Below are positions 41,668 through 50,896 of a stretch of DNA of 64,000 bases, in pieces. The notes under the pieces were generated by a model. It made no database searches and had not been told where the DNA came from. It was given only the letters and a program-made list of their open reading frames with translations. The position numbers and the translations under genes were made by a program. Source of the stretch: Pseudomonas saliphila. GTDB taxonomy: Bacteria; Pseudomonadota; Gammaproteobacteria; Pseudomonadales; Pseudomonadaceae. Position 1 is the stretch's first letter; every line of letters starts with the position of its first letter. The stretch is taken from contig NZ_VTVA01000002.1 in NCBI RefSeq assembly GCF_008638345.1, forward strand, positions 347,063 to 411,062, read 5' to 3'.

Positions 41668-42091
41668 TCGCCCGCTGCCGTCGGTCGAAGTGGAGATGAC
41701 CATCCCCTTCCACGACGTCGACATGATGGAAATCGTCTGGCACGGTCACTATGTTCGCTACCTGGAAATCGCGCGCTGCGAGCTGCTGGACCGGATCGAC
41801 TACAACTATCTGCAGATGCGCGAGTCCGGTTTCGCCTGGCCGGTGATCGACATGCGCTTGCGCTATGCCCAGCCAATGCGCTTCACCCAGCGCATCGCCA
41901 TCGAAGCACGCCTGACCGAGTGGGAACATCGCCTCAAAGTCGATTACACCATCCGGGATGCGGTAAGCCGCCAGCGCCTGACCCGTGCCTGGAGCGTGCA
42001 GGTGGCGGTGGACATGGCTACCCGGGAAATGTGCCTGGGTTCGCCGCAGCTGTTGGTCGATAAACTGCTCACTTGGCAGGCGCTACAGTGA
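41654..42091 (+). CDS. apeL: 4-hydroxybenzoyl-CoA thioesterase-fold protein, ApeL-like
   Basis: 145 residues, single hotdog domain with H-D-V-D-M-M-E-I-V-W-H-G-H-Y (Asp at about 19), the active-site stretch of the 4HBT/YbgC class. Likely releases or edits thioester-bound intermediates. Overlaps the lyase gene by 14 bases and apeM by four. Confidence 0.86.
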   Translation: MTPDDRPLPSVEVEMTIPFHDVDMMEIVWHGHYVRYLEIARCELLDRIDYNYLQMRESGFAWPVIDMRLRYAQPMRFTQRIAIEARLTEWEHRLKVDYTIRDAVSRQRLTRAWSVQVAVDMATREMCLGSPQLLVDKLLTWQALQ

Positions 42092-42636
42092 TACAGCGCC
42101 CCGTACTTACCCTGGGCGTGCTAGCGCTGGTATGGGCCAGCCTGCCGGCCCACGCCCAAACCCCCGACGCAGCGTTGCGAGAGCATTTGCGCACCAATGC
42201 GCCCGCATGCGGCGAGTTCGAGCAGTCCCGCTGGCTGGCCGATTTCGACATGCACCTCAACAGCCGTGGCACCTTTCAGCGTCAGGACCAGGGTCTGATC
42301 TGGCGTACGCTTCAGCCGGTGCACAGTGAAGTCGTACTGTCTGAGAACAATCCCGATCTGCCCCTCGGCTATCAGGCGGTACTGCCCATTTTCAACGGTT
42401 TGCTGGCCGGCAACTGGCAGAGTCTGGATCAGTACTTCGCAACCACTCTGAGCGGAACTGCCGATGCATGGCGCGCCGAACTGGCGCCCCGCAATGCTCA
42501 GGCCGCGCAACTGAGCGGCCTGAGCATCGAGGGCGCGGCCCAGCTTGAACGCATCACCATATCCTTCAATGATGGCGACCGCATGGACATTCACCTGACC
42601 GAAACCGCCTGTCCCCCTCCGGTCGAGGCGCACTGA
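42088..42636 (+). CDS. apeM: LolA-like periplasmic lipoprotein carrier, ApeM-like
   Basis: 182 residues from GTG 42088 (GTGA overlap). Signal peptide with cleavage after A-H-A (about residue 24), then a LolA/LolB-type domain recognised by F-E-Q-S-R-W and the F-x-x-Q-G-L-I-W-R-T pattern. It likely carries the lipidated pigment through the periplasm. A longer in-frame start at 42073 would extend into apeL and is rejected. Confidence 0.82.
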   Translation: MIQRPVLTLGVLALVWASLPAHAQTPDAALREHLRTNAPACGEFEQSRWLADFDMHLNSRGTFQRQDQGLIWRTLQPVHSEVVLSENNPDLPLGYQAVLPIFNGLLAGNWQSLDQYFATTLSGTADAWRAELAPRNAQAAQLSGLSIEGAAQLERITISFNDGDRMDIHLTETACPPPVEAH

Positions 42637-42638
42637 CA

Positions 42639-44948
42639 ATGAAGCAGCCCAGCGCCGACAAGCGTATTCAGATTGGAGCCTGGCTCTGGGGCCTGGTGCT
42701 GCTTGTCTGCGCGGGCCTGCTTGGTTGGCAGCTGAATGGCGGCGCGCGCTGGGACACGCGTATCGTCAGCCTGCTGCCTGACACGCCGCAGTCTGACCTG
42801 GTGATGCGCGCCGAGAAGCGTCTGGCTGAAGGCGCCGAGGATGACTTCGCGCTGCTGGTCAGCGGACCGCAGCCGCGGCGCCTCGCCGAGGACCTTCGTT
42901 CACGCCTGCTAGGTCAGCGTGTTTTGCTGCCGAGTGAGGGCTTCTCTGGTGAACGGCCCGACCAGGCTCTCGCGGATTTTCGCTATCAATTGCTTGCCGA
43001 CTCAATGGCCACGGCCGATGCAGAGGTCTGGATAGCGCGCGCCCTGTCCCGGCTGTTCAGTCCCGGCCTGGACAATGATCTGCGCAATGACCCCTTCGGT
43101 TTGCAGGACGCCTGGATTCAACAACAATTGGGCACGCAGGTGCGTGTGGATGGCGACTTCCCGGTAGTTGGCGGGCCAGATGAGCGCTGGCTACTGGTCA
43201 GCGGCCGTTTGGGCGCCAGCGCGTATGACATGAGGCTGCAAGCCGCACTGGGTGAAGTGCTTGAGGGCTTTCAGGCCGAGCAGCCTCAGGCACGGATCCT
43301 GCGCGCCGGGCTGGTGTTTCATGCCGCCGCGGGTGCCCAACAGGCGCGCCAGGAGATATCCACCATCGGCATCGGCTCGTTGCTCGGCATTCTGCTCATG
43401 CTCTGGTGGGTGTTTCGCAACCCACTGACCCTGGTCAGTCTGATGCTGCCGGTCGCCTGTGGCCTGCTGGTCGCGCTGCCTATCAGCTGGTTGATCTTCG
43501 GCTCACTGAATTTGCTGACGCTGGCCTTCGGTGCCAGCCTGATTGGCATCGCCGTCGATTATGCGTTGCATCTGCAATGCGCGCGGCATCTCGCCCCCGA
43601 ACAACCCCTGACGCGGTTATGGCCAGCGCTGTTGCTGGGTCTGATATCCAGCCTCGCGGCCTACCTTATCCAGCTCGCAACACCTTTTCCCGGACTGCGG
43701 CAGATGGCAACCTTCGCCGCACTGGGGCTGATCGGCGCCTGGTTGACGGTGCGCCTGTGGCTACCCCTGATCCCGGTTCGCCAGCACCCCGCGACCGGCC
43801 GCATCGCCGATTGGCTTGGTCGACTACGGCTGTCAGACGGTGCACGCCTGCCATGGCTGGCTCTAGGGGCAGTCGCACTGCTGGCCATCCTGCTCATCCT
43901 GTTCCGCCTGCAGCCCAGTGATGACCTGCGCCAGCTGAATCCCTCACCCGCGGAATTGATCGCCGAACAGCAACAGGTGCAGAAGCTGCTGCAGCGCCCT
44001 GGCGGCAGCCATTATCTGATCGTCAGCGCGGAGACGGATGATGCGCTGTTGGCGCGGCTGGAGCAGTTGGATGCCGCCCTGGTCGATCTGGCCGACAAGG
44101 GGCATCTCGACACTTACCGGCATCTGGCCAAGGCCGTGCCTTCGGCCGAACGCCAGCGACAGAATCTGCAGCGTGTCAGCGCCATGCATGCCAGCGCCTT
44201 ACCGCAACTGGCCGCGCGCGCCGGTCTGCCCGCCGATGCGCTGTCTACCCGTATCCAAGCCAATCCACAGCCCTTCACCCGCGCCGACTGGTTTGCCACG
44301 CCCTTCGGCGCCGCGGACCAGTTGCTCTGGCTGGAAGCATCGGACGCGCGGCCGGCTTCACTCGTACTGCTGGGCGACGCCAATGCGGCCGGGCGCCACG
44401 TGTTACAGACCTTGTCGCTGGCTGAAGACGTGCACTATCACGACCGCGTCGCGCAGCTCGGACAGGTTCTCGGCGCTATCCGCGACAGCATCGCGCTATG
44501 GCTGGGCGTCGCCATCGCGGGGCTTGCCCTGGTATTCACCTGGCGCTACGGCACAGCGGTATGGCGTGTGCTCTTGCCGCCGGTGGGCGCCATTCTGGTC
44601 AGCCTGGCTGTACTGGCATTCAGTGGAACCGGGCTGACGCTGTTCCACCTGCTGGGTTTGCTGCTGGTGCTAGGCATAGGCCTGGACGCGGGCATATTCA
44701 GTGTCGAGCATGCCGACAACCCCGCCTCGTGGCTGGGCATCACGCTATCCTGCGCATCCAGCCTGCTGGCCTTTGGGTTACTTTCATTCAGTGCTACGCC
44801 GGCGCTGGCGCACCTTGGCATCACCTGCCTGATCGGCCTGGGCACCACATGGTTGCTGGTGCCTTTCGCCAAAGCCGGCAGCGTGCCGCTCACCTCTTCA
44901 ATTTCTGTTTCAGGGAAAGACCCGCATGGAAAAGCGCAACCACAGTAG
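42639..44948 (+). CDS. apeN: MMPL-family RND-type exporter, ApeN-like
   Basis: 769 residues with two bundles of about five or six membrane helices (roughly 240-400 and 610-740), each preceded by a large periplasmic domain, the layout of MMPL/HpnN lipid exporters. A G-I-A-V-D-Y-A-L-H segment (about 304-312) resembles the proton-relay G-x-x-x-D-Y of this class. It would lift the pigment-lipid from the inner membrane to the LolA-like carrier. Overlaps the next gene by 23 bases. Confidence 0.9.
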   Translation: MKQPSADKRIQIGAWLWGLVLLVCAGLLGWQLNGGARWDTRIVSLLPDTPQSDLVMRAEKRLAEGAEDDFALLVSGPQPRRLAEDLRSRLLGQRVLLPSEGFSGERPDQALADFRYQLLADSMATADAEVWIARALSRLFSPGLDNDLRNDPFGLQDAWIQQQLGTQVRVDGDFPVVGGPDERWLLVSGRLGASAYDMRLQAALGEVLEGFQAEQPQARILRAGLVFHAAAGAQQARQEISTIGIGSLLGILLMLWWVFRNPLTLVSLMLPVACGLLVALPISWLIFGSLNLLTLAFGASLIGIAVDYALHLQCARHLAPEQPLTRLWPALLLGLISSLAAYLIQLATPFPGLRQMATFAALGLIGAWLTVRLWLPLIPVRQHPATGRIADWLGRLRLSDGARLPWLALGAVALLAILLILFRLQPSDDLRQLNPSPAELIAEQQQVQKLLQRPGGSHYLIVSAETDDALLARLEQLDAALVDLADKGHLDTYRHLAKAVPSAERQRQNLQRVSAMHASALPQLAARAGLPADALSTRIQANPQPFTRADWFATPFGAADQLLWLEASDARPASLVLLGDANAAGRHVLQTLSLAEDVHYHDRVAQLGQVLGAIRDSIALWLGVAIAGLALVFTWRYGTAVWRVLLPPVGAILVSLAVLAFSGTGLTLFHLLGLLLVLGIGLDAGIFSVEHADNPASWLGITLSCASSLLAFGLLSFSATPALAHLGITCLIGLGTTWLLVPFAKAGSVPLTSSISVSGKDPHGKAQPQ

Positions 44949-46215
44949 TCCTGCAATACAGACTGACGAAACCGATGTCGCCATTATCGGTGCGGGTCCA
45001 TCCGGCGCCGCCGCGGCTGCCTGGCTCGCCCGCAATGGGCTGCGTGTGCAGGTAATTGAGCGCAGTCTGTTTCCGCGTTTTTCAATTGGCGAGAGCCTGC
45101 TCCCGCAGTGCATGGTGCACCTTGAAACCTGCGGCCTGCTGGATGCTGCCCTGGCCGGTGGCTTTCAGGTCAAGAATGGCGCGGCCTTTACCTGGCGCGG
45201 TAAAACCACCGCCATCGACTTTCGCGACAAGTTCAGCGATGGGCCCGGCACCACCTGGCAGGTGCCACGCGATGATTTTGATCAACGCCTGATCGAAGGC
45301 GCCCGTGAAGCCGGCGCGCAGGTGCAGTTCGAAACACTGGTCGAGGATTTTACCGCCGATGCCGAGCGCCCCAGCCTTACGCTGCGAACCAAGGACGGGC
45401 AGCGCCGCATTCTTCGAGCGCGCTTCATTCTCGACGCCAGTGGCTACGGACGCGTGCTGTCGCGTCTCGCCAACCTGTCGAAAGCCTCCACCCTGGAATC
45501 GCGCTGCGCACTGTTCATGCACGTCGAAGACCGCATCGATCATCCCGGTCATGACCGCGAAAAAATCCTCATCGGCGTGCATCCCGTCCATCCAGGCGTG
45601 TGGTACTGGCTGATCCCCTTCAGTGACGGGCGCTGCTCGGTTGGAGTGGTGGGAGACAGAGATACGCTACAGGCCGCCGGTGGCGACGATACCAGCCGCC
45701 TCTGGCACTTCCTGAATGAGGAGCCAACGCTGGCTGAGCTGTTGCAGAACGCGACGCAGGTTCGGGAGACCAACCGGCTGGAAGGCTACTCCGCCGACGT
45801 CGAGCGTTTGCATGGCCCGGGCTTCGCCCTGCTGGGCAATGCCGGCGAGTTCCTCGACCCGGTGTTCTCCTCCGGTGTCACCGTCGCACTGGATTCGGCC
45901 ATGCGCGCGGCGCCGCTGGTCAAACGCCAGCTAGCCGGCGAAACGATCGACTGGGACCTGGAGTTCGAGCAACCGCTGCGCCGCGGCGTCGCCACGTTCC
46001 GCGAGTTCGTTGAAGCCTGGTATGACGGCCGCTTGCCGAAGATCATCTTCAATGAACAACAGTCGCCGCGTATCCGCTCGATGATCAGCTCGGTGCTCGC
46101 TGGCTACGCCTGGGATCAGAGCAACCCCTTCGTATCGGCCAGCCGCAGACGACTGAACAGTCTGGCAGAAGCCTGCTCCGCCGAGACGGTCACCGATGAG
46201 CTGGTACCCCTGTGA
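44926..46215 (+). CDS. Flavin-dependent halogenase-like oxidoreductase
   Basis: 429 residues. FAD-binding G-A-G-P-S-G (22-27), G-E-S-L-L-P (55-60), F-Q-V-K-N-G with K83, the W-x-W-x-I-P motif as W226-Y-W-L-I-P231, and a second FAD motif G-N-A-G-E-F-L-D-P-V-F-S-S-G (about 304-317). W-x-W-x-I-P with a lysine near residue 80 is the classic mark of flavin halogenases, though some relatives are geranylgeranyl-reductase-like oxidoreductases. It may halogenate or hydroxylate the aryl head; xanthomonadin aryl polyenes are brominated. Needs a reduced-flavin source. Overlaps the DUF3261 gene by four bases. Confidence 0.8.
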   Translation: MEKRNHSSPAIQTDETDVAIIGAGPSGAAAAAWLARNGLRVQVIERSLFPRFSIGESLLPQCMVHLETCGLLDAALAGGFQVKNGAAFTWRGKTTAIDFRDKFSDGPGTTWQVPRDDFDQRLIEGAREAGAQVQFETLVEDFTADAERPSLTLRTKDGQRRILRARFILDASGYGRVLSRLANLSKASTLESRCALFMHVEDRIDHPGHDREKILIGVHPVHPGVWYWLIPFSDGRCSVGVVGDRDTLQAAGGDDTSRLWHFLNEEPTLAELLQNATQVRETNRLEGYSADVERLHGPGFALLGNAGEFLDPVFSSGVTVALDSAMRAAPLVKRQLAGETIDWDLEFEQPLRRGVATFREFVEAWYDGRLPKIIFNEQQSPRIRSMISSVLAGYAWDQSNPFVSASRRRLNSLAEACSAETVTDELVPL

Positions 46216-46790
46216 TCAGAGGGTTGCGCCTTGATCCATGCGCGGGTCTCAGCCTGTTGCTGGCGTGTCTGTGGCTGAGCGGCTGCGCCACGTTGTCCGG
46301 GCGCGCTCCGGCTCCCGATCTGGCCACGCTGCCAGCGAGTGCTCCGCGCACCCAGCACCTGACAATCGAGCACGACGGCGAACGGCAACAGCTGCTCGCC
46401 GTACTCCGTCACGACCAGTCGGTTTTGCGTATGGCGTTGCTCAGCCCGCAGGGCCAGCGCCTGCTGACGCTGGAGCAGGACGGTGACGGCGCGCGTTTTT
46501 TACCCGGCGCGGCCTTTGAACCGCCGATTTCGGCACAATGGCTGGCGGAGCGACTTGCCTGGAGCCTGTGGCCCGTCGAGGAACTGGAGCGCGCCTTTGC
46601 GGATTCGCGCTGGGCTGTACAGCGGCAAGAAGGAGGTCATAGCATTTATTACAGGAAGCAGTTAATGGCGACCGTGACCGACCGCGGAAGCTGCCATATC
46701 GTTGACGATCTGCAGGCCGGCTATCGCCTGTATCGCACCACTGTCGAGCCGAACGCCATCCATAACGAGTCGCCATGCCCAGCCCCATGA
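46212..46790 (+). CDS. DUF3261 lipoprotein of the APE operon
   Basis: 192 residues from GTG. Lipobox L-S-G-C (Cys about residue 25). The mature part has the pattern R-T-Q-H-L-T-I-E-H-D-G-E-R-Q-Q-L-L-A-V-L of DUF3261, a family common next to the KS genes of APE operons and likened to outer-membrane LolB-type receivers. Probably accepts the pigment from the carrier at the outer membrane. Overlaps apeO by 16 bases. Confidence 0.8.
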   Translation: MIRGLRLDPCAGLSLLLACLWLSGCATLSGRAPAPDLATLPASAPRTQHLTIEHDGERQQLLAVLRHDQSVLRMALLSPQGQRLLTLEQDGDGARFLPGAAFEPPISAQWLAERLAWSLWPVEELERAFADSRWAVQRQEGGHSIYYRKQLMATVTDRGSCHIVDDLQAGYRLYRTTVEPNAIHNESPCPAP

Positions 46791-47959
46791 ACGTCACTTC
46801 AGCGTGCCGGCTTTCACGGCCTGCCCTTATCTGCTCGCTGGGCGATAACCTCGACGCGATCTCTGAGGCGCTGTTCGCGGGACAGCGCAAACTCGCTGTC
46901 AGCGACCGTTTCACTCCAGATCGCCCGCTACCGCTGGGAACCGTTAGCGCCGAGTTGCCTGACCCAAGCGCATGGCCCGCCAAGCACCGGTCGCGCAATA
47001 ACCAGCTATTGGCGGCAGCCCTGGAGCAACTGCAGCCGGACATCGACGCGTTCCGACTCCGCCAGCCGGGTGCTCGCATAGGCGTCGTTCTGGGCACCAG
47101 CACCTCGGGCATCGGCGAGACCGAACTTGCGTTGGCCGCCAGAGAAAACGATCAGTGGCCCGAGGATTTTCACTATCAGCGCCAGGAAATCGGAGCGCCT
47201 TCGAAGTTTCTTGCCGAGCGGCTTAACAGCGACGGTCCAGCGCACACGATATCAACCGCCTGCACGTCCAGTGCCCTCGCGCTGAGCAGTGCCTACCGCC
47301 TGCTGGCCGCCGGCCTGTGCGATGCGGTAATTGCCGGTGGGGCCGACAGCCTGTGCGGCCTGACGGTTAACGGGTTCGGCTCGCTTGAAGCCTTGAGCAG
47401 CGAGCTCTGCCAACCCTTCTCCAGCAACCGTCGGGGCATCAATCTGGGCGAGGCCGCCGCCCTGTTTCTGGTCACCAATGAGCCGGGCGGAACGCAACTG
47501 GTCGGCTATGGCGAAAGCAGCGACGCCCATCATATTTCTGCCCCGCACCCTGAGGGGGCCGGCGCAATCGCCGCGATGCAGGCAGCGCTGACCATGGCTT
47601 CGTGCGCGCCTGAAGATATTGGTTATCTGAACCTGCACGGCACCGCGACCCGGCAGAATGACAGTATGGAGGCACTGGCCGTGCACCAGGTTTTCGGGTC
47701 GCATCTTCCCTGCAGCTCGACCAAGGCGCTGACCGGGCATACTCTGGGCGCCTGTGGCGCACTGGAATCTGCGTTCTGCTGGCTGGCATTGAATGCTGGG
47801 CGACTACCGCCGCACATCAACGACGGTCAGACCGATGCGGACCTCCCTTCGCTCGCGTACGCCAGCCCGGCACGCTTTGACGGCAGGCGCGCCATGAGCA
47901 ATTCATTCGCCTTCGGCGGTAACAATGTCTCCCTGCTATTGGAGCGCCAGGATGGTTGA
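46775..47959 (+). CDS. apeO: Beta-ketoacyl-ACP synthase, ApeO-like
   Basis: 394 residues; an alternative start is ATG 46787. Cys-His-His triad present: C163 in S-T-A-C-T-S-S, L-H-G-T-A-T (near 289) and T-G-H-T-L-G-A-C-G (near 323). In the characterised system ApeO pairs with ApeC to form the elongating ketosynthase/chain-length factor. Overlaps apeP by 8 bases. Confidence 0.92.
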   Translation: MPSPMNVTSACRLSRPALICSLGDNLDAISEALFAGQRKLAVSDRFTPDRPLPLGTVSAELPDPSAWPAKHRSRNNQLLAAALEQLQPDIDAFRLRQPGARIGVVLGTSTSGIGETELALAARENDQWPEDFHYQRQEIGAPSKFLAERLNSDGPAHTISTACTSSALALSSAYRLLAAGLCDAVIAGGADSLCGLTVNGFGSLEALSSELCQPFSSNRRGINLGEAAALFLVTNEPGGTQLVGYGESSDAHHISAPHPEGAGAIAAMQAALTMASCAPEDIGYLNLHGTATRQNDSMEALAVHQVFGSHLPCSSTKALTGHTLGACGALESAFCWLALNAGRLPPHINDGQTDADLPSLAYASPARFDGRRAMSNSFAFGGNNVSLLLERQDG

Positions 47960-48443
47960 GACCCCTTATAGCCAGCTCGTACTACCCTGCGATATCAGCC
48001 CCTACGTGCCCCATCAGCGGTGCATGTGTCTGCTGGACCGCCTGCTGGATGTGGGCGAAGAACACCTGCGCGCCGACGTGATGCCGAAAGCTCAGGATCT
48101 GTTCGCCACCGAAACTGGCATTCCCGGATGGGTCGGTCTGGAGTGGCTGGCGCAAGCAATCGCCGCCTGGGCCGGCGTTCAGCGGGCAACCTGCGGAGCA
48201 AAGCCTGCAGTCGGCTTTCTGCTTGGCACCCGTCGTTATCAATCCAAGCAGGCGTCTTTCACCTTTGGCGAGCGCATTACCGTGGAAATATTTCTGGATT
48301 TTCGCGCCGACAATGGGCTGGGCGCTTTCCGCGGACAGTTACTCGATGGCGATAACCAGGTCGTCGCCACCGCCATGCTCAACGTTTTTCAGCCAGACTC
48401 CGACGAAGCGCTGGCTGCCATGCAGAACGGAGAAACACCATGA
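47952..48443 (+). CDS. apeP: 3-hydroxyacyl-ACP dehydratase, ApeP-like
   Basis: 163 residues from ATG 47952 (MVETPYSQLV), chosen over 47925 because the extra residues are not family-like. Hotdog fold with Y-V-P-H-Q-R-C-M-C-L-L-D-R (catalytic His about residue 20) and G-W-V-G-L-E-W-L-A-Q-A-I-A-A-W (Glu about 63). Forms the dehydratase step together with ApeI, here the C-terminal domain of the fused ApeH. Confidence 0.88.
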   Translation: MVETPYSQLVLPCDISPYVPHQRCMCLLDRLLDVGEEHLRADVMPKAQDLFATETGIPGWVGLEWLAQAIAAWAGVQRATCGAKPAVGFLLGTRRYQSKQASFTFGERITVEIFLDFRADNGLGAFRGQLLDGDNQVVATAMLNVFQPDSDEALAAMQNGETP

Positions 48444-49165
48444 CCGAGACCATACTGGTGACCGGCTCGAGCCGTGGCATCGGCCGCGCCATCGCACTCC
48501 GCTTGGCCCGCGACGGTTTTGATATCGTCCTGCATTGCCGCAACCGACTGGACGCCGCGCAGGCGGTCGCCAGAGAGATCGAAGATCTGGGTCGGAGCGT
48601 GCGCATCCTGCAATTTGACGTCGCCGACCGCGAGTCCACCCGGCAAGCCTTGGAAGCAGATATCGAAACCTATGGCGCCTACTATGGGGTGGTCTGCAAT
48701 GCCGGCATCACTGCCGACGCGGCCTTTCCGGCACTGACCGACGACAACTGGGACAGCGTGATTCATACCAACCTGGACGGCTTTTATAATGTATTGAAGC
48801 CGCTCTCGATGCCGATGATCAGACGCCGTAAGCCCGGCCGTATTGTCATCATGTCCTCGGTTTCCGGCTTGATGGGCAACCGCGGCCAGGTCAATTACAG
48901 TGCGGCCAAGGCAGGGTTGATCGGCGCCGCCAAGGCGCTGGCGGTCGAACTGGCCAAGCGCAAGATTACCGTCAACAGCGTCGCACCCGGCCTGATCGAC
49001 ACCGAGATGGTCGACGAACACGTACTCGAGGCCGCGCTGAAGGCAATACCCATGCAGCGTATCGGCACCAGTGAAGAGGTCGCCGCGACCGTAGCCTTTC
49101 TCTGCTCCAGGGATGCGGGCTATATCACGCGGCAGGTTTTTGCAGTCAATGGAGGAATGTGCTGA
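48440..49165 (+). CDS. apeQ: 3-ketoacyl-ACP reductase (FabG-type), ApeQ-like
   Basis: 241 residues, short-chain dehydrogenase. NADPH motif T-G-S-S-R-G-I-G (7-14), N-A-G-I, and the catalytic S...Y-x3-K as S-S-V-S-G and Y-S-A-A-K (near 154-158). Reduces each 3-keto intermediate before dehydration. ATGA overlap with apeP. Confidence 0.93.
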   Translation: MTETILVTGSSRGIGRAIALRLARDGFDIVLHCRNRLDAAQAVAREIEDLGRSVRILQFDVADRESTRQALEADIETYGAYYGVVCNAGITADAAFPALTDDNWDSVIHTNLDGFYNVLKPLSMPMIRRRKPGRIVIMSSVSGLMGNRGQVNYSAAKAGLIGAAKALAVELAKRKITVNSVAPGLIDTEMVDEHVLEAALKAIPMQRIGTSEEVAATVAFLCSRDAGYITRQVFAVNGGMC

Positions 49166-50421
49166 TGGAATCAGCTCAGCGTAAGGATGGCCTGGGCCGT
49201 CGCGTGGTCATCACCGGCATGGCCGGGTTCTCGCCGATAGGGCATGACTGGGCGGCTATCCGCGATCGGCTCGAACGGATGCAGACCGGCGTGCAGCACA
49301 TGCCGAATTGGGATGAGTACGAAGGACTCAATACGCGCCTGGGTGCGCCGGTGCAGGATTTCGCCCTGCCCCGCCACTACACCCGGCGTGTTCTGCGCAG
49401 TATGGGCCGCGGTGCGCAGATGGCGACCAGAGCCACCGAGCTGGCACTCACTGATGCAGGCCTGCTTGACCACCCGCTGCTCACCAGTGGCGATCTGGGC
49501 ATTGCCTACGGCTCCTCCGCCGGCGAGCCGGATGCGGTGGCAGATTTCGGCAATATGCTGCTCAACAAGTCCACCGACGGACTGAATGCCAACTCCTACA
49601 TCCGCATGATGGCACACACCGCTGCGGTGAATATCGGGGTGTATTTCGGTATCCGCGGTCGCATCCACACCACTTCCAGCGCCTGCACGTCCGGCAGCCA
49701 GGGCATTGGTTATGCCTACGAGGCAATCCGCTTCGGCCGGCAGAAGGCAATGGTCGCGGGCGGCTGCGAGGAGTTGTCAGCCTCTGAGGCGGCCGTTTTC
49801 GATACGCTGTTTGCAACCAGTACCCGCAACGATGCGCCCCACACCTCGCCGCGCCCGTTCGATGCAAAACGTGACGGACTCGTCGTCGGCGAAGGCGCCG
49901 GCACCCTTATACTCGAAGATCTTGAACATGCGCTGGCGCGCGGTGCCCCTATTTATGCCGAACTGCTCGGCTTCGGCACTAACAGCGACGGTCGCCATGT
50001 CACCCAACCCGATGCCCAGATGATGGAACAGGCAATCCGCATGGCTCTGACTGACGCGCAACTTTCCCCGGAACAGATCGGTTATGTCAGCGCCCATGGC
50101 ACCGCCACCAACCTGGGCGATATCGCCGAGAGTCAGGCTACGCATGCGGTGTTCGGTGGCAAAACGCCAATCAGTGCGATGAAGAGTTTCACCGGCCATA
50201 CGCTGGGAGCCTGCGGCGCGCTGGAAGCCTGGGCCGCTATTGAAATGGCCCGTGACGGACGCTTCCACGCCTGCGCCAACCTGGACGAGGTCGACCCGGC
50301 CTGTGCAGCGCTGGACTACATCACCGGGGAATCGCGCAGCATCGACTGCCAGTACGTCATGAGCAACAACTTTGCCTTTGGCGGCATCAATACCTCGCTG
50401 GTACTGGGCCGCTGGGACTGA
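49165..50421 (+). CDS. apeR: Beta-ketoacyl-ACP synthase, ApeR-like
   Basis: 418 residues from ATG 49165, which has GGAGGA eight bases upstream and overlaps the apeQ stop by one base; GTG 49159 would be too close to that site. FabF-like with C174 in S-S-A-C-T-S-G-S, S-A-H-G-T-A-T (near 311) and T-G-H-T-L-G-A-C-G (near 345). In the known pathway ApeR acts as a homodimeric ketosynthase in early condensation. A 26-base gap to the next gene is the largest spacing after apeC. Confidence 0.92.
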   Translation: MESAQRKDGLGRRVVITGMAGFSPIGHDWAAIRDRLERMQTGVQHMPNWDEYEGLNTRLGAPVQDFALPRHYTRRVLRSMGRGAQMATRATELALTDAGLLDHPLLTSGDLGIAYGSSAGEPDAVADFGNMLLNKSTDGLNANSYIRMMAHTAAVNIGVYFGIRGRIHTTSSACTSGSQGIGYAYEAIRFGRQKAMVAGGCEELSASEAAVFDTLFATSTRNDAPHTSPRPFDAKRDGLVVGEGAGTLILEDLEHALARGAPIYAELLGFGTNSDGRHVTQPDAQMMEQAIRMALTDAQLSPEQIGYVSAHGTATNLGDIAESQATHAVFGGKTPISAMKSFTGHTLGACGALEAWAAIEMARDGRFHACANLDEVDPACAALDYITGESRSIDCQYVMSNNFAFGGINTSLVLGRWD

Positions 50422-50447
50422 TCATTACCACCACAAGGAACGAACCA

Positions 50448-50894
50448 ATGCGTAAAGGATTTCTACCACTTGCTCTCGTACTGTCCGGCCTGATGTTCGC
50501 GGGTGCCGCTGAAGCCCGGGATACCACCCATATGCTGTCGATCCAGGATGCCATGGCGGCGCCCGATGCCAAGGCCAAACTGGATCCAGCGATCACCTTC
50601 TCCTTTGCCGACGCACCGCACGCCAAAGTGCTCAGACGCCATGGCAATTACACTACCAACAAGAAAACCAACGCTTTCGGCAAGTCCGACCAGCGCGCGT
50701 GCGAATGGGTCATGCTATCGGCCTTGATCAGCCTGCAGGATCGGGTCAAAGCCGAAGGCGGCAACGCAGTGATCAACATCGAGAGCTACTACCAGCAGCA
50801 ACCCATGACCTCGCGTACCGAATACGAATGCCACGCCGGTGCCATCATGGCGGGTGTTGCACTGCGCGGTGACGTGGTCACCCTCGCCAAATAA
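50448..50894 (+). CDS. Small exported protein of the APE operon, RcsF/YbjQ-like fold
   Basis: 148 residues. Clear signal peptide (cleavage about A-E-A, residue 23). The mature part has a C-E-W...G-G-N-A-V-I-N-I-E-S...Y-E-C-H-A-G core, where two cysteines (about residues 85 and 126) could form a disulfide, and the alternation of helix and strand with G-N-A-V resembles RcsF and YbjQ domains. Some databases name such proteins 'excinuclease subunit' without basis: there is no ATP-binding motif. Function unknown; by position, part of pigment export or envelope sensing. Confidence 0.65.
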   Translation: MRKGFLPLALVLSGLMFAGAAEARDTTHMLSIQDAMAAPDAKAKLDPAITFSFADAPHAKVLRRHGNYTTNKKTNAFGKSDQRACEWVMLSALISLQDRVKAEGGNAVINIESYYQQQPMTSRTEYECHAGAIMAGVALRGDVVTLAK

Positions 50895-50896
50895 AC

